Shown: positions 1 through 12,300 of the stretch, one piece after another
Layout: each line of letters begins with the position of its first letter
Position numbering within the stretch: the stretch's first letter is position 1
From: Parietichytrium sp. I65-24A
Lineage: Eukaryota; Sar; Bigyra; Thraustochytrida; Thraustochytriidae
Length of the DNA stretch: 64,000 bases
Reading direction: 5' to 3'
NCBI GenBank assembly: GCA_012862575.1
Contig: BLSF01000007.1
Location: forward strand, 496,001-560,000
The notes under the pieces: model-generated
Seen by the model: the letters and a program-made list of their open reading frames with translations, nothing else
The model's database searches: none
What the model was told of the DNA's origin: nothing
Program-made: the position numbers and the translations under genes

Positions 1-944
1 CACGATACTTGTACATTGGCCAGCCAGCTTTTGAAGTGCAGTTGATAGTACACAAAAGAGTCCAAGAGAAAGACATGGGCGTAGAGATTGAGGCTCGCCG
101 GTACCCTATGAGCATGCGCTTCGCTTTGGAATACGGGTACGAGGAAGAGATGCAATGCCTCAGGCGTGCAGACACAGACCTTTCCACGCAGAGCATGAGT
201 TCTGGCAGTCCCAGCGCGACGAGTGACGACGAAGGCGCAGAGCCGGCACTGCACGAGGAGGACGGCGAGCTCGCGGAGTGGCTCGAAGTCCTCAATGCCG
301 ATGGGGGCTTTTTCTTTGAGGATTATCAGCACATCAAGAGAGAGATGGTGTTTCCTCATCCAAGCCCAGTTTTCGGCGGGGCCGCTTCTCCAAAGCCTCA
401 GCTCGGGTCACCCCGCGCGAACTCAAACAGGAGCCCTCCGTTCTCGCCACAGAGCAACAGAAGTCGATGCGGGAGCATCATTGTGCCAGAGATGACCTCG
501 CTTGAGGTTCTCATGAGTTTTGTGCGCGGCTACAATGACGGGTTGGAGCACTTGGGGCTCGACTGCTCCGGGATCTTATCCCGTGCTTGCTACGAGCGGT
601 GGATGGAGACCAGGCAAATCACTCCGTCTCACCCGGAGGAGTGCTTCCGCAAGAGCATAATCTCCAAGCTCACACGGTCCGACGGGGGTTCCGCGCCGTT
701 CCCCAGAGAAGTAGAAAGAGAGCTTCTTAAAATCCTCCGAAAAAGGGAGGTCTGGGAGTGCTTTCGCGGCCGCAACGATTCCGTGTCTGGCAAACCCGTC
801 ATGATTGGGTCCAAGGGCTTGCGAAGTCTTGGGTACCATGAGCGCCAGGAGATGAAAGATTCTTCTTGCGCAGGTGCCAAACGCAAGCTCAACAAAGTGT
901 ACCACGACTCCGCAGTCCCTGTGTCTAGTCCGAAGCGCCGTTAG
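1..944 (+). CDS. Unrecognised protein, 3' part of gene (5' end outside window)
   Basis: The frame is open from the window edge (first full codon at 3) to a TAG at 942-944, so the gene probably begins upstream; the first in-window ATG in frame is at 75. I do not recognise the family. Past the first ~50 residues there is a long Ser/Pro/acid-rich, probably disordered stretch (several SP dipeptides). A more ordered C-terminal part of ~130 residues follows, with helical text such as ERELLKILRKREVWECF. The protein ends with two basic clusters, KRKL and a terminal PKRR, which look like nuclear-localisation signals. A nuclear regulator is possible but is only inference. It is convergent with the next gene on the minus strand. 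Confidence 0.75.
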   Translation, partial: RYLYIGQPAFEVQLIVHKRVQEKDMGVEIEARRYPMSMRFALEYGYEEEMQCLRRADTDLSTQSMSSGSPSATSDDEGAEPALHEEDGELAEWLEVLNADGGFFFEDYQHIKREMVFPHPSPVFGGAASPKPQLGSPRANSNRSPPFSPQSNRSRCGSIIVPEMTSLEVLMSFVRGYNDGLEHLGLDCSGILSRACYERWMETRQITPSHPEECFRKSIISKLTRSDGGSAPFPREVERELLKILRKREVWECFRGRNDSVSGKPVMIGSKGLRSLGYHERQEMKDSSCAGAKRKLNKVYHDSAVPVSSPKRR

Positions 945-2247
945 GTGGCGTATGTCTGTATGCGTGTCTTGTTCTTATTTGCCTCCCCCTCCTTTTTCTG
1001 CATTTTGCCTTCTGCCTTCTCATCTTGTTCATTTCCCTTTCTGTAATGTGTGCCGATACTTTTTCTTGCGTCTTCCGTGCCCTTTAGTAAAACTACTACA
1101 ATAATTCGATTGCAAAACCAATTCGACGTTTCCCTGATTTCACCTAACTTTTTCACAACGGCTGGCTGCCCAGCCCAGCCCAGCCCATTCATCATCGTTT
1201 TGGTCGCCTCTCCGGGACGAGCTAGCCAATCTTTAGTGCATCAAAACAGACCAGACCATTCATTGGATCCCTCTCTTGCAAGCCGCCAGAGAGCCATAAA
1301 GAAGCAAAAACCTTGCAACATAAGATTGCACATGCCGACATAAACCTACATAAACCGAGTCGTTAGAGCCGGTACCGCAGCCACCGCCGCCACCACATTC
1401 ATTCATTCATTCATTCTTCAAACTCTAAGCCAGACATCGCCCAGCCTCATCGCCTCAACTGGCTCTGCAAAACATTCTGCGCGCCTTCCTACTAACCTAC
1501 TGACCGTGAGGTAAAAGACCGCGCGCAATCTCGCGTAATGCGGTCCCATTGTAACTGTGCTCTTAGTCATCAACTTAAGGTGGCATGTGTAAACTTGATC
1601 TTTTCACGCTATCTACAATATGTTTGCTATCCATCTGCTCGAGGCAAAGGTGAGCACTGTGCTCAGGGATTGACACTAAGTGAAAAACTATGACTTGGTG
1701 ACTCGAAAGTCGCACGACAGAATCAGGATCAGGATCAGGATCAGGATCAGGATCAGGATTAGATTCAGAACGATAACCAGAAGTGCCGGGGTTTGAGACA
1801 GCACTCAAGTAATCGGGCGATCAAGTTTCTCATTGGTCATGCCGCGATGCGTCGATTGGCTCAACTTGCAACTTGCTGGCCTATCTCGAGGTTGTGGCTC
1901 CCAAGCGGCCTGCTCCACACCACCTCTATAACCCGTGCCCAGCAGTTCTCAAATTTCGTGGCAGCAAGAGACTCGGGAGGATACAATACTGTTCGTCGAA
2001 TATGGCGGAAAAAATTGCTATATAATCTATTCACATATTATATTTCAAGAGGTGCCAAGATCAGAGAAGACGCACGGTCACCAAAATTTGCAAGCGGGAC
2101 GCTGAAGCAGTGTAAGTGCAATGGGTATCGTAAAAGCGGCCCGCCCGAATGAAATGCTGGTCTAATAACTACGGCGGTGACGACACTAGATTCGTCAGAC
2201 ATGACATGGCGGTATCACACCGTGTGCAAGAAGGCATTTGAGGAGAT
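945..2247. other. Convergent intergenic region, 1.3 kb
   Basis: This lies between two convergent 3' ends. It holds an (ATTC)n run near 1397-1417 and six perfect ATCAGG units at 1722-1757. A TATATAAT word lies near 2020-2030. A frame through 1793-2152 opens on a TTG and resembles no family. I see no defensible gene or tRNA. Confidence 0.6.
1722..1757. repeat. (ATCAGG)6 microsatellite
   Basis: Six perfect tandem hexamers, read directly. They create an artificial Pro-Asp run in a short minus-strand frame, which should not be taken as a protein. Confidence 0.95.
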
Positions 2248-3891
2248 CTACAAGACGAAAGCTTCGTCGTCAAAGATCCTGACAATCTCTGCAGTGTGAT
2301 CCACGACTGTTTTACAGAGGCCACGAAGCCGCAACACGTGAGGATTCGTGTCGGACCCTGCGGCGGCTGCCTCACCAAGAACGATGTCGATAATATCCAA
2401 GTTGAGCTGAACAGTTGAAATGGTGCTCGAAAGCTCCAAGTTGGTTTTCGAAGGTTCGGAGCGTGGTTGGCGTGCTAGGAGACGGTTTCCTGCAGAAGGC
2501 TGATTCTCGGCTTCAGTCAAACCTTCGGCTGCGGAAAAGTCTCGCACACGCAGAGCTCCCAAAACCCTGGCCGTGTCTGCAACAGGGCCACTATAAATCG
2601 TCGAAACCTTCTCGAGCTCGAGAGTGTTCCCATCGTCCAATAGCTGCAAAAGTCTTGCAGCAAATTTTCCCGTGAGACGGAGGAAATGGTAGACCAACTC
2701 CAAGAACAGTGCAAAACGAAAGTCTTGCTGTTTGAGGGTCTTGCGGAGCTTTGGAGAGCAAGCACGCAGAGGCATATTTGACGGGCCAGCTTGGTACGCT
2801 CGCAGAGTTCGCGTGATGAGCCGAAACACCTGAGCGGTGGACGCACGAGTTGAAGTTGGTGTGCAGCTGCTGCCGTATAATTCGTTGCCTTGTTCTGCCA
2901 GCTTAATCAGCTCCTCGCACAAGGTGCTGTATTTGGAGACGGTCGGAGAGAACGGTTCCCAGGACGGGTTCACCACAAAGTTGCGCACGCGCGGGCTTCC
3001 ATTGGAGTGGTTGCGCTTGGGGGCTAGCGGTTCTCGAGGCGCACGCGGCCCAGCACCTGAAGGACTGCTGGTCGGGGAGACCCTGGAGGCAACAGGAAGG
3101 GAAGCGACAGCCGGTTTTCTATTTTTGCTCGCGTCCTCGTCAGACGTCTTGAACGTGCGGAGAATACGGCGGCGATTGAACCCGGTTGCTCGAGGAAAGG
3201 CGGTAGGAGACGACTCAGTGACGGCGCGGCGGTCATCATCCACGAGAAGCGAACGAATCCGTGCGGCTAGTGGTTTACGACCCAAACCTCGCACAACGTA
3301 ATGAGGCGACTGGGAAGGGTCGGAGCTGTCACACTCGTGTTGTGGCTGCTCATGAAATGGCTCTACTTGGGACGCAGGATTCTCGTTCCGAGCGATGCGG
3401 GTCCTGCCTTCATAGGTACCGTTTTCGACGGCGTTGCAATACTCCTTTGCCATCTTATATAGTTCAGCATTGTCAAGTATCTGGGACTCTGCGCGTGTCG
3501 CCCATTGAAGAGGCAAGGTTGGCAACGCCGTGGCAGAAGCGGAAATTGGTCTCCTGCGGCGTGGCGAGAGAACATGGCTACGCAATCTTCGAGAGTCCTT
3601 GTGACGAACTTCTTCCTCTTCCTCACCTGAGCTGCAAATCTCTCTGCCGTTGGCGTCGTCCGAATCGCACCTGAGTAGCGACTGGATCTCTTTGTCGCGA
3701 AGGAAACCCTGAATTGTGTCGTCGATGATTCCAGTCGGTGAGTCTGGAGGAGGCCAGCTCGAGAGCATGGCGTTCGGGGAAGGTAACGCTCGGTCGACCG
3801 AGCGACTTAGTCTCCGGTAATTGCGCTCCCTGTGCACGGGCCTCTGCAGGCGCACCGCGTTGGGCTTGCAAGGCGGCGATGGGCTGCTCAT
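2248..3891 (-). CDS. Unrecognised 547-residue protein, disordered N-half, helical C-half
   Basis: Single exon. The frame runs on upstream to a TTG at 3978, but the first ATG, MSSPSPPCKP, is at 3891 and is the natural start. Residues 1 to ~300 are rich in Ser, Pro and Arg, with an acidic SSGEEEEE patch, and look disordered. Residues ~320-547 are predicted helical, with amphipathic stretches such as YSTLCEELIKLAEQGNELY and FALFLELVYHFLRLTGKFAA. No catalytic motif, zinc ligand or membrane segment is visible. This could be a scaffold or cytoskeleton-associated protein, but I assign no function. It is convergent with the gene ending at 944, and its 5' side faces the long gene-poor block. Confidence 0.8.
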   Translation of the reverse strand: MSSPSPPCKPNAVRLQRPVHRERNYRRLSRSVDRALPSPNAMLSSWPPPDSPTGIIDDTIQGFLRDKEIQSLLRCDSDDANGREICSSGEEEEEVRHKDSRRLRSHVLSPRRRRPISASATALPTLPLQWATRAESQILDNAELYKMAKEYCNAVENGTYEGRTRIARNENPASQVEPFHEQPQHECDSSDPSQSPHYVVRGLGRKPLAARIRSLLVDDDRRAVTESSPTAFPRATGFNRRRILRTFKTSDEDASKNRKPAVASLPVASRVSPTSSPSGAGPRAPREPLAPKRNHSNGSPRVRNFVVNPSWEPFSPTVSKYSTLCEELIKLAEQGNELYGSSCTPTSTRASTAQVFRLITRTLRAYQAGPSNMPLRACSPKLRKTLKQQDFRFALFLELVYHFLRLTGKFAARLLQLLDDGNTLELEKVSTIYSGPVADTARVLGALRVRDFSAAEGLTEAENQPSAGNRLLARQPRSEPSKTNLELSSTISTVQLNLDIIDIVLGEAAAAGSDTNPHVLRLRGLCKTVVDHTAEIVRIFDDEAFVL

Positions 3892-4761
3892 ATCGCTAAA
3901 GAACCTGTGAGCAAAGCTGTTTGCACATATACAGAAGTGTGTGAAAAAGTTAGTTTGAAGCCAGGACAACCAATCCAATCCCCTGGGCTTGGTTGGCGTG
4001 GTGATCTGTGTTCTCTCTCTGATGACAAGTTGTGGTCAAGGCAAACGATCTATGACATGTGCGTTGTTTGTTGCAGCGACTTATGTTGACACCCGCAACA
4101 GCGCTCCACAAGAACACTTGCTCGAGCGTCCGCTGAGTGCAAAGAGGCTGCGCGCTCGGCTCTTGGCCCGTTCACACAGGCGCCGCGGCCAGCTGGTCGC
4201 GTTGGAGAAATGCGTATGCCTCGCTGAGGCGCACTCCTCGGCTTGAGGTACAATTCCTCTGTCGGGGGAAAGGGGAGGGAGGGGGAATTGATAATGATAA
4301 TCTCCTTCTCTCTCGAAAGCACACTGCAGCGCGGAACGAAGGCCAATCAGTACTCTCACCAGTCAGTTACAGCGAAGACACGCGACAACAATTGTGTCTG
4401 TGCAACAACAGTTACTTTGCAGGCTTGCCAATCAATCTGCCAAACTTTAGACTGCGCGTTTCAGTGCAGCAGCGATCCCTGACTACCCCTGTCCAACGCT
4501 CCACCCACCCGGCTATTACTCTTTCTTCTTTTCTTGCAAGTGCGCTCTGCAAAAGAGAAACGCAAGCGAAGCAGCTGCTGCAACGGTCGTCAGGTGTGCA
4601 AGTTTTGTTGGTTGGTTGGTCGGCTTGCTTGGTTGTTTGTTCGCTTTTTCCTCTCCTCCTCTCCTTGGTTGCAAGAAGGAGAAGAGAGAAAAAGTAAACG
4701 AGCACGCGTCTCCAAGCCTTGAGAGAACTGGGAGACAGAAGGAAATAAGAAAGGGAGAGCA

Positions 4762-4804
4762 AGAGGCTCTCTCTCTCTCTCCCTTCTCTCTCTCTCTCTC
4801 TCTC
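4762..4804. repeat. Interrupted (CT)n tract
   Basis: A pyrimidine dinucleotide run of about 40 bases broken by one CCTT. It is the strongest of several CT tracts in this block. Confidence 0.9.
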
Positions 4805-6500
4805 TACTAACTGCGAGTGAGTGAGCAAGTACGTACCACACAACTCGCAAAGTCTCAGTCGGTCTCTACGCGAATGGTACGTGCTCGTACCACGGGAGGA
4901 GGCAAGCAGAGGGGCGAATAGGAATGCGTCCTTTGCCAAACTTTGCTGCTTAGTACTCAGGAGTATTCTGTAACCTCCCTGAGGTACTGTGAGTATCTCT
5001 CTCTGACTCTCTGTCTCTCTCCTCTGACGACTGCCGACAAACAGCACGCAAGAAGCAATTCAAATGCCAATCCAAAACCTGTCGCGAATTTACAATTCCT
5101 CGCGCCACGCGAACAAGCACCAGTCCGGCCAGACAATCATCAACGCTCTGATTTGTGCCTAGCTAGAAAGAGACTTGCAAAGAAGCAAAAGAGAGAGCAT
5201 AAGAGGATGAGAGAAAGAGCGAAGTCGCCTCTTCTTATGAGCGACAATGGGGCCTGCCACTCTCTCTCAATCTCTCTCTCTCAATCTAAGATACATGGCG
5301 TCGGCCCACTTGGCATCTCAACTTGTCCAATCTCAGAATCTCTCTCGGAAACTCTCGCGATGGAAGAGAGGGGGAGGGATTAGGGTGAGAAAGAAATTCC
5401 TTTCTTCCTTCCTTCCAGTGTGAGGGCTCTGTGGAGACCAAAGCTATCCATACCACTTGCCCATGTGTAAGTGTCTGAGTGTGTGTGTGAGAGAGAGAGA
5501 GTGGGCGTGGTATTGCAATGCCAACTCAAATTCCATGCACAGGTTTTATAGGCCTTGTGCTAGCAGTGCAGTCCCAATCTGGGATTCATTCATCCCATAC
5601 TGTCAGTGAGAGGGTAGTGGTAGTAGTAGCAATAGTAAACTTTCTACTAGTTTTGGAAACCGACAGACTCTCTCTTTCGATCTCCCTCTGTCTGTGACGA
5701 TCCGCCCCTTCCTTTTCCTCCGCCTCGCTAGCTTCCATTCTTGGCGTGGAAGGGGGGCACTAGTACACGGCTTTGATAACCCTCACATAATCCCGCCTCA
5801 CTACAAGACGGAGTCGCCTACCCCTTCCACTTTCCGGTCCCAACCCTCATTGTCCTTGACTTCTCCCGCAAATTTGGCCCCAGCAGGAAGAGGGTGGGCG
5901 GGGCACCTGCAGTAGCGAAGATTACGGCGATGGCTATACACAGTCCCATTGGCCGAGGGAGAGATATTGCTGGTAGCTAGCTCTATTAGAAAAATAGATG
6001 CGCGGAGGAGACGCGAGAAACGGCGAAGAGAAAGAAAGACGAAGAGCGAAAACCCGAGGGCGAATCTCCAAATCGAAAAGATCGAAAAGCGAGCGGTCTC
6101 CTTTCTTTTCTTTCTTTCAAACCGTGAATCTCTCTCGAGAGAAGCAAGATATCCTGAGTCTCTTCCCCGCCCGCCATGGAAATAATGGAAATCGAGTTTC
6201 TTTCCCCTCTCAATCACAGGTACCGAGTACTCACACAGCAATCCCACTCAACCCGCAGCAGCAGTGGCCAGCCCTGGCTACTGACAGTTACTCGCAAGTT
6301 GGGATGGGTCCAGCCCAACCAGGGAGGGAAGCAACTTCTGAAATTATGAAATTCGTTCAGATCTTTGTCTCCCTTGTGCGCTCATCCTTGGACAAAAGCT
6401 TTCTTTCTCGATCCTTTGCACTAGCACGCACTATGCACCTGTGACCAAAAGCCAGCAAAAGAACTCCGATCAAATCCTTCTTTGACGGCGGACGAACAGG

Positions 6501-6522
6501 AGATAGATAGATAGATAGATAG
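6501..6522. repeat. (GATA)n microsatellite
   Basis: Five tandem AGAT units, read directly. Confidence 0.9.
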
Positions 6523-7700
6523 CCAAGTCCAACACCGGCATTGGTGCTATACTGTGATGTGAACTGGCATCGGCAGAGACGTGCAAAGATGTTGGTGACC
6601 AAGCCGAGGAAAGCGAGATCTCCAGCGAAGAGACTGATGCATGTCAAAAAACGTCGGGGGCCAACAGATTCACACGGACAGATCACCATCGTGCTGCTCC
6701 TGCCATTCACCCATTCTATCCATTCGTTCATTTGCACTTGCACTTGTCCATTTGCGTGGTTGGTTGGTGGGTTGAGTGGGTGGGTTGGTCAAAAAATTCG
6801 CGCACTTTCCCTCGCGCATTTTGCGTCGTTTGAAGCGAAATGGATCCTTTTTTCCGTGCAATCTTCGCACTACTCTTGCAGAATAGCAAACGCTCTAAGT
6901 TTACGTGGACGGAAGAAAGAAAGGGAAAGGAAATGAGAGCTCCATCGACCTGCCATTTTCTTCAGCCACATCGAAATATATCCTCCGCCTTCTAGTCCCC
7001 ACCAGCCGAATCCTTAGGACCTTGCCTCTCTTCTCTCCTCCCGCCCAAACTGGGCCACTCCCTCTTTCGCGCACGACTCGTATCCGGTCTTACGCAGAGC
7101 GTTAGACAGGGACGTCTGGGCCAGTCTGGTTTGTGACCATAATGCAGTCCACCGTTTACGCTATCGCACACCTGTTCTACTGGAGAACAGCTCGAGCTTC
7201 TATAGTCAGGAGGAGAAGGTATGAGAAGGGCCAGGAAAAGGCACAAAAGGCTGGCATCGTGACTGCGAGATCCTATCGTAAATAGTAGCAGAGGGGTGAG
7301 CGAAAAAGGAGTGGGACGCCAAGTCTGTAGCTTACCGAATCGCGTAGACTCGACATAGGGACAGAAGTCTCGAAACGTTGGAAGGAGGCTGGCGCTGGTA
7401 GTGTGAGAGGAAGAGGATGACATACTCAGAAGCGGGGTCTGTTTGGAAATGATTGGCGAAATCAGTGTCGTGTGAAGGCCAAGAGAGAGAGAGTGAATGA
7501 ATGCGCACTGGCGTGGAACGTTTATGTTGCGCGCTCACAGTCAAAGTACTAAATTACTAAATTTAGTACCGACCACTCAGAAGCAAAGAGTTCGCGGTTC
7601 GGTTTTTGCTCTCATTTCTGCCAAGTCGAGACAGGGTCGACAGAGCAAGTAGCACACAGCGCGCGCCACTTTTTTGATTTCGGGAGGAATCGACCCACCC

Positions 7701-9000
7701 AGTTTTCTCCAATGGCATCAAATTTCGCTACAAATACACCTCCTTGCTTAGCACTGTACTACTCCTCGTCGATACTCGCTCGGACGGTTTTACCGGCCGT
7801 GAATGCATCTTCCCATCAACTAAACGCCAAGCTTTCCAACTTGAGTTGGGCAACCTCAAGAACTCCCAAGTACCAAGTTACGCGCAGCAGCGCACCTTTT
7901 TCTTTTGCTGCGACTCGAGAGCAAATACGCCAAGATTGCCCAAGTCACAAATTTATTTGGGCAGAGATGACCGGCGATCGATTGATCGCACCGCTCACCA
8001 AATTTTACACTTTTGCAGAGACACAGATCACCCGCCAGCCGGGTTCACAAATAGCCCATCCGTCCAACAAACCAAATGATCTGAAATCTGAATCAAACTT
8101 ACCTTTTCTTTGTCAACTGAATCAACTGGATTGGCGGCGAGTGAGTACTGACTGGAACGAGGCACGAAATCACTCAACTGTGAACCTGTGATATCTGCGA
8201 TATCTGTGGCAGTCTGCGGTAGCGGAGCGGTGATGTGTTTGCTGTCTTTGCGTTCCGCACCAAGTTGATCTTGTCCTTGAGCTCAAGGACGCAACTGCAG
8301 CAGCTTCGGAACCAACCGAAAATTGGAAACCAATCGAACACGGCCGCGAAGAGATGATAGATAGGGTTTTGCCGTCCGCTCTGCGTTTCTTCTGCCTGTT
8401 GATCAAGACTCTTTTCTGTCCTGTCTCGTTTTCGTGCTTTGTGTAGTGGTGTGGACACGGATGGTGAAGCAAGCCCCCTTCAGACTCACTTACAACGCGG
8501 CAAAGCCTTGAGTCAATGTAAACTTGCTCAAGATTCGCCGTCGTGAGAACAAAAAGTATGCGGAATTTGCACCTGGCTACCCCGCTGGCCACGACTTGGC
8601 TGACTTGGCGCAGTCCGACAACTCACGAACTCACTCGCAGTCAGGACTCTCAGCGCCAGCACTGTGCACCGCGCGTACGGCTCTCCTTGGACGTCGTCCT
8701 TGGTCCGGATTTATTATTCCAAACCTACTCTTGCTCTTCACGTACTGACAGTGAGTGAGTGAATTATAGTATGCAAGACTGAGTTGAGCTCTGAGTCCGG
8801 ATAGGGAAGGAAAAAGAAAAAGTCAGAATTCTGCTGAGCGTTTCTATATCCAGTACTGACAATTTGAGTTCTGATTACCAGCACTGTTACCACTGACTCA
8901 CCACAAGGAGTGCAACTTACTCGCGTTCTCGCCTAGCTTACTTGAGTTTCAACTCGATTGAATCCGGGATTCCACCAGCAGTACAGCGAGCTAAGCAGAA
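7701..9000. other. Gene-poor block, part 2, with splice-donor-like sites
   Basis: An ATG-initiated 159-codon frame (7712-8191, plus) exists but has low-complexity, unfamiliar sequence. On the minus strand, perfect GTAAGT donors sit at about 8485-8490 and 8097-8102. The second is preceded by a clean ~60-codon open stretch up to 8103. I cannot build a complete minus-strand gene with an ATG and a stop, so none is called. The word ACTCGCAGTCAGGACT (8633-8648) recurs exactly at 12661. Confidence 0.45.
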
Positions 9001-9962
9001 ATTGCTGTTGTCTATTTCAAACCAAATCAAACTCCAGTAGTCCTCTTGAGCTTTGTTGCTGCTGTATGCTTTGTTCACATTCATTCACCAATATTCGTGG
9101 AAAGTTTCACACACACGGTACGGTATGTTAGAGCGCTTGCTTCAAGCGGATTAAGAAAATCACAGCCTGACCATTCTCTTCCTTCCTTCCTTCCTTCCTT
9201 CCTTCTTTCCTTGCCGGGACGAATTGGGCTCTCAACTCGTTGCTCCCTCTTTGCAACTTTCGCAACTTTCGCAAGAAATATTCTCCTGGTCTCTTCACAA
9301 CTGTTGGAGCTATCATTTACTCTTATGGCGACTCCCTCCCGCAGTGCCTTAGGACCCTCTTTCTCCTCCTCCGAATAAAACTTATGTTCTTTTTAAAAAG
9401 AGCATTGAGGATTCTTAAGGGACGGGCGGAAAGAGGAAGGAATGGGGCCACAGCCGTTCTCAGAGAGAAAGAGAACCGGGACGACTCCCTCCTCACACGA
9501 AAAGGCCATTCGTGTCGCGGGACCTGGGGGGGCACCGGAATTGTTGTGAAGGGCACCATGCATTCAGCTCGAGAAAGTTGCAAGGATACCCGACGCGATA
9601 CGCGAGTTGTGCGTGAGCGCAGATGCAAGAACGAGAGCGACAGAGACATGTAACCGATGTCACTCTGCAGATTCTGAAGACCTTTGCAATTTGGCTGGCA
9701 GCTCTTCACCCTGCAGTTTCTTGCGACAACTACAGCTAGTCCGCGTGGTAGCGTCCGACATGAGATGTGGAATGGTGTGGATGGCATTTGGCATTGCAGC
9801 GCTCTCATTATGTCCAACCATAGTAGTCCTGGGTCCCAGCGCCAGCGGGAAGGAGGAAGGAGAGAGGAGGAAGGTGGAGAGAGATCTGTAGCAGGCTACA
9901 GCTGTGGTGTGAAGAGCAGAGATTCTTGACTCGCCCTCACACATCATCGCCATCCGTCGCAC

Positions 9963-9987
9963 CTCTCTCTCTCTCTCTCTCTCTCTC
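9963..9987. repeat. (CT)n microsatellite
   Basis: About twelve perfect CT units. Confidence 0.95.
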
Positions 9988-10728
9988 GCGACAGGCGTCG
10001 CCAGCACACCAACTTGACCTTCACAACGGAGGATCACATGATGATGAAGAGGGCGGGAAATGACGTCCACATTTTGAAAAACCACGAAAGGAAAGTGAAG
10101 CGCGTCTTTCTTCTGCGTGGATTTCTGTCGAAATTCAAACTTTTACATCTCAATTTCGGATTTCCAAACTCTATTGCCAATTCCATTTCGAATATCATGA
10201 TGCTGCGTAGGTTGGAAGCGAACATCAGCGATGGCCCTGAACTTGGTCCACCTTTTAATTGATACTCTACTGCAACCGCCAGGTACAGTTGCTCTTAAAA
10301 TAGTGGATCCTACTCGGAAGACTCGGAAGCCACCTACCTTTTGTGGCACATCATGTTCATTTCAATTGAATGATGTTGAGCGCTTCATTGGAAGTGAAAT
10401 GAAATAATTCATGAGATGTGTGCATCCAACGCCCGACACTTTTCGCGGCGGAGGCAGTTCTAAGCGCTCCTCCTCTCGCACCTACCTGCTTTCCGCGCTG
10501 GAAAGAACAGCTGCAAATCAGCCGCAGTTGATCGATGATAGATGATCGAAGATCGACGATCGAAGACAAGCGTCACTGCCAAAGTGCACACCACCGGAGT
10601 GGGGGAATACTCCGTACTCCAGCCGCCTCTCCGCCTTTGTTGGCTTGCTTCGTCACTCTCCACGATGTAAAACGAGGACGCTACTACTAGTACGAGTTTG
10701 CTGCTTTTGAAAGAAGGGCGGAAGAGGC

Positions 10729-10758
10729 GGAAGGAAGGAAGGAAGGAAAGAAGGAAGG
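10729..10758. repeat. (GGAA)n microsatellite
   Basis: Imperfect tandem GGAA units with one AAGAA interruption. Confidence 0.9.
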
Positions 10759-12300
10759 AGGTAGTGGCTGTACCAGTGCCGCCTCAGTCAGCCATCGTAC
10801 AAGAAAGCAAGGCCGTGTCATCATCCCGAATTCGAGATGCTGCAAACGCGCGTTGTTCATCTCTTTCGAAACGCCGGGAGAGGCGTGTCCTTGCAAGTCT
10901 TGCAAGGTTTGGTTTGCAAATACGGGCAAGTGGTCCAATCCGTCCCCGTACCTCTTCAAGCAATGTTTGCGGAAAATCAGTTCAGAACAAAAACGAGTCT
11001 TTGCGGGAGGATGGATGATAGGAACGAAACGCACGGGAAGTTGCTCACGGCCACACGATTCACGATTCTCACAATTCCCTTATCCCCAGCCAGGGAGGTG
11101 GCGTAGCTGCTTAATCACAGTCAGCACAAGTCCTCGAAGAGATGGATGGAATGAGCTACGTCTTCTCGTTCAGAATTCATAATTCAGAAATGAGAATTCA
11201 GAATTTTCTGCCAGAACGTCAGAACGAATTCGGAAGGTAGGGCGAAGAGTCATCTGCTGGATACAGGGTAGCCCTCACCTCGCAAAATGCAGGCTTCGAC
11301 ATCTGAGTTTTTGGAAGTATGCAAACGAATTGGAAAGTGCGCGGTCCGCGCTCCCGTCCGACGGTGGTTTTGTGCCTAGCTTGCCAGAGCCTCCGTGTCA
11401 TGCAGTCCCCAAGCTTCCCGAGCTTGCTTGCGACTTGGCCCAATGCAAACGCGAAAGGCCAAGGGTTCGATCTCAGCAAAGAGAACACGAGAGCTCTCCT
11501 CCTCCGAGAATCACTGATTTTGGTCACGAATCGATTTACGCCCCCTCCCTCCCTGTGGTCCAGCATTTTGCGCCACCCTCCAACCTCACACGCGAACACT
11601 TACCTTGTTTCCTGTGTTTCGTGAATGGCTTCACGCAGGTAATCTTGGTCTGCAATGCAGTTGCTCCTCGATATTTCCGATGGCAGACTCGAACGAACTG
11701 GGCGAACTGGGCGATTACTTCGCCAGTAATACCCTCGTGCTTTGTCAGTCCTGAAAAAATGCGCTGAGGATATCCCTTCCAGAGACGCTCGCGAAAGACA
11801 CTCATTCGCTGGCTAGTTGGCTTTTGACAAATGTCAGAGATCTCGTCGCTATCTTCGAGCTTTCACAGCGAGTAGATGAATTTGCGATTGCCTTCTATTC
11901 TCTTCAAGACCTTTCCCTTCTTTTTCCTTTTTTCAAATTGAAATAGCTACTTTCGTTGAGCAAAAGCGCAGAGGAGGCCACGCCAGTCCGTCTGGACGCA
12001 AAGGCTACAAGTTTGGTGGCCACTTGTCGCTTCGCTTCGAATTGGCCTTCGGACAGGGAAAGGGCTCGGACTACGAAGTCCTAAATTCTGAAATCTGAAT
12101 ATCGGACGAGTGCTTGGAGAATCACAACAAAAGAAAATTAAACCAAACCCCAAACCACACGCAGTTTAGTTGCAAAACTGTCCTGTGAAAACTGCGCTCT
12201 CACCACAACGTTTGAAAAAAAGAATGAAAATGAAAATGTGAAAATGAAAATTGAAAATTGAAAATACTTTGCGCTGAGGATTACATTCCACCTTCTTCTG

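Larger units (their letters stand above)
3892..7700. other. Gene-poor block, part 1
   Basis: Long CT/GA tracts (4762-4804, 5260-5285), a (GATA)n run at 6501-6522 and many short open frames starting with TTG or GTG. None of the frames has a family signature, and the longest (4137-4697, 5801-6247) have composition skewed by the simple repeats. No tRNA or rRNA was recognised. Confidence 0.55.
9001..12300. other. Gene-poor block, part 3
   Basis: (TTCC)n at 9176-9208, (CT)n at 9963-9987, (GGAA)n at 10729-10758 and GAAAAT runs at 12222-12264. Copies of an ATTCAGA-type word lie near 11171-11203 and 12088-12099. One minus-strand candidate first exon lies at 11604-11805 (see findings). Nothing else is defensible. 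Confidence 0.5.

Noticed and set aside
1793-2152. 119-codon frame with presequence-like text
   Set aside because: It opens on TTG, a TATA-like word lies inside it, and no continuation was found after a GTAAGT at 2112.
4137-4697. 186-codon frame
   Set aside because: It starts within unrelated spacer text, and its end is translated CT/GA and TTGG repeats.
7712-8191. 159-codon ATG frame in the gene-poor block
   Set aside because: Unfamiliar composition, no motif, and minus-strand donor-like sites in the same interval. Not strong enough to call.
11461-11475. GGTTCGATCTC, tRNA B-box-like
   Set aside because: It lacks the final conserved base, and no A box or foldable cloverleaf was found. No tRNA or rRNA was recognised in the window.
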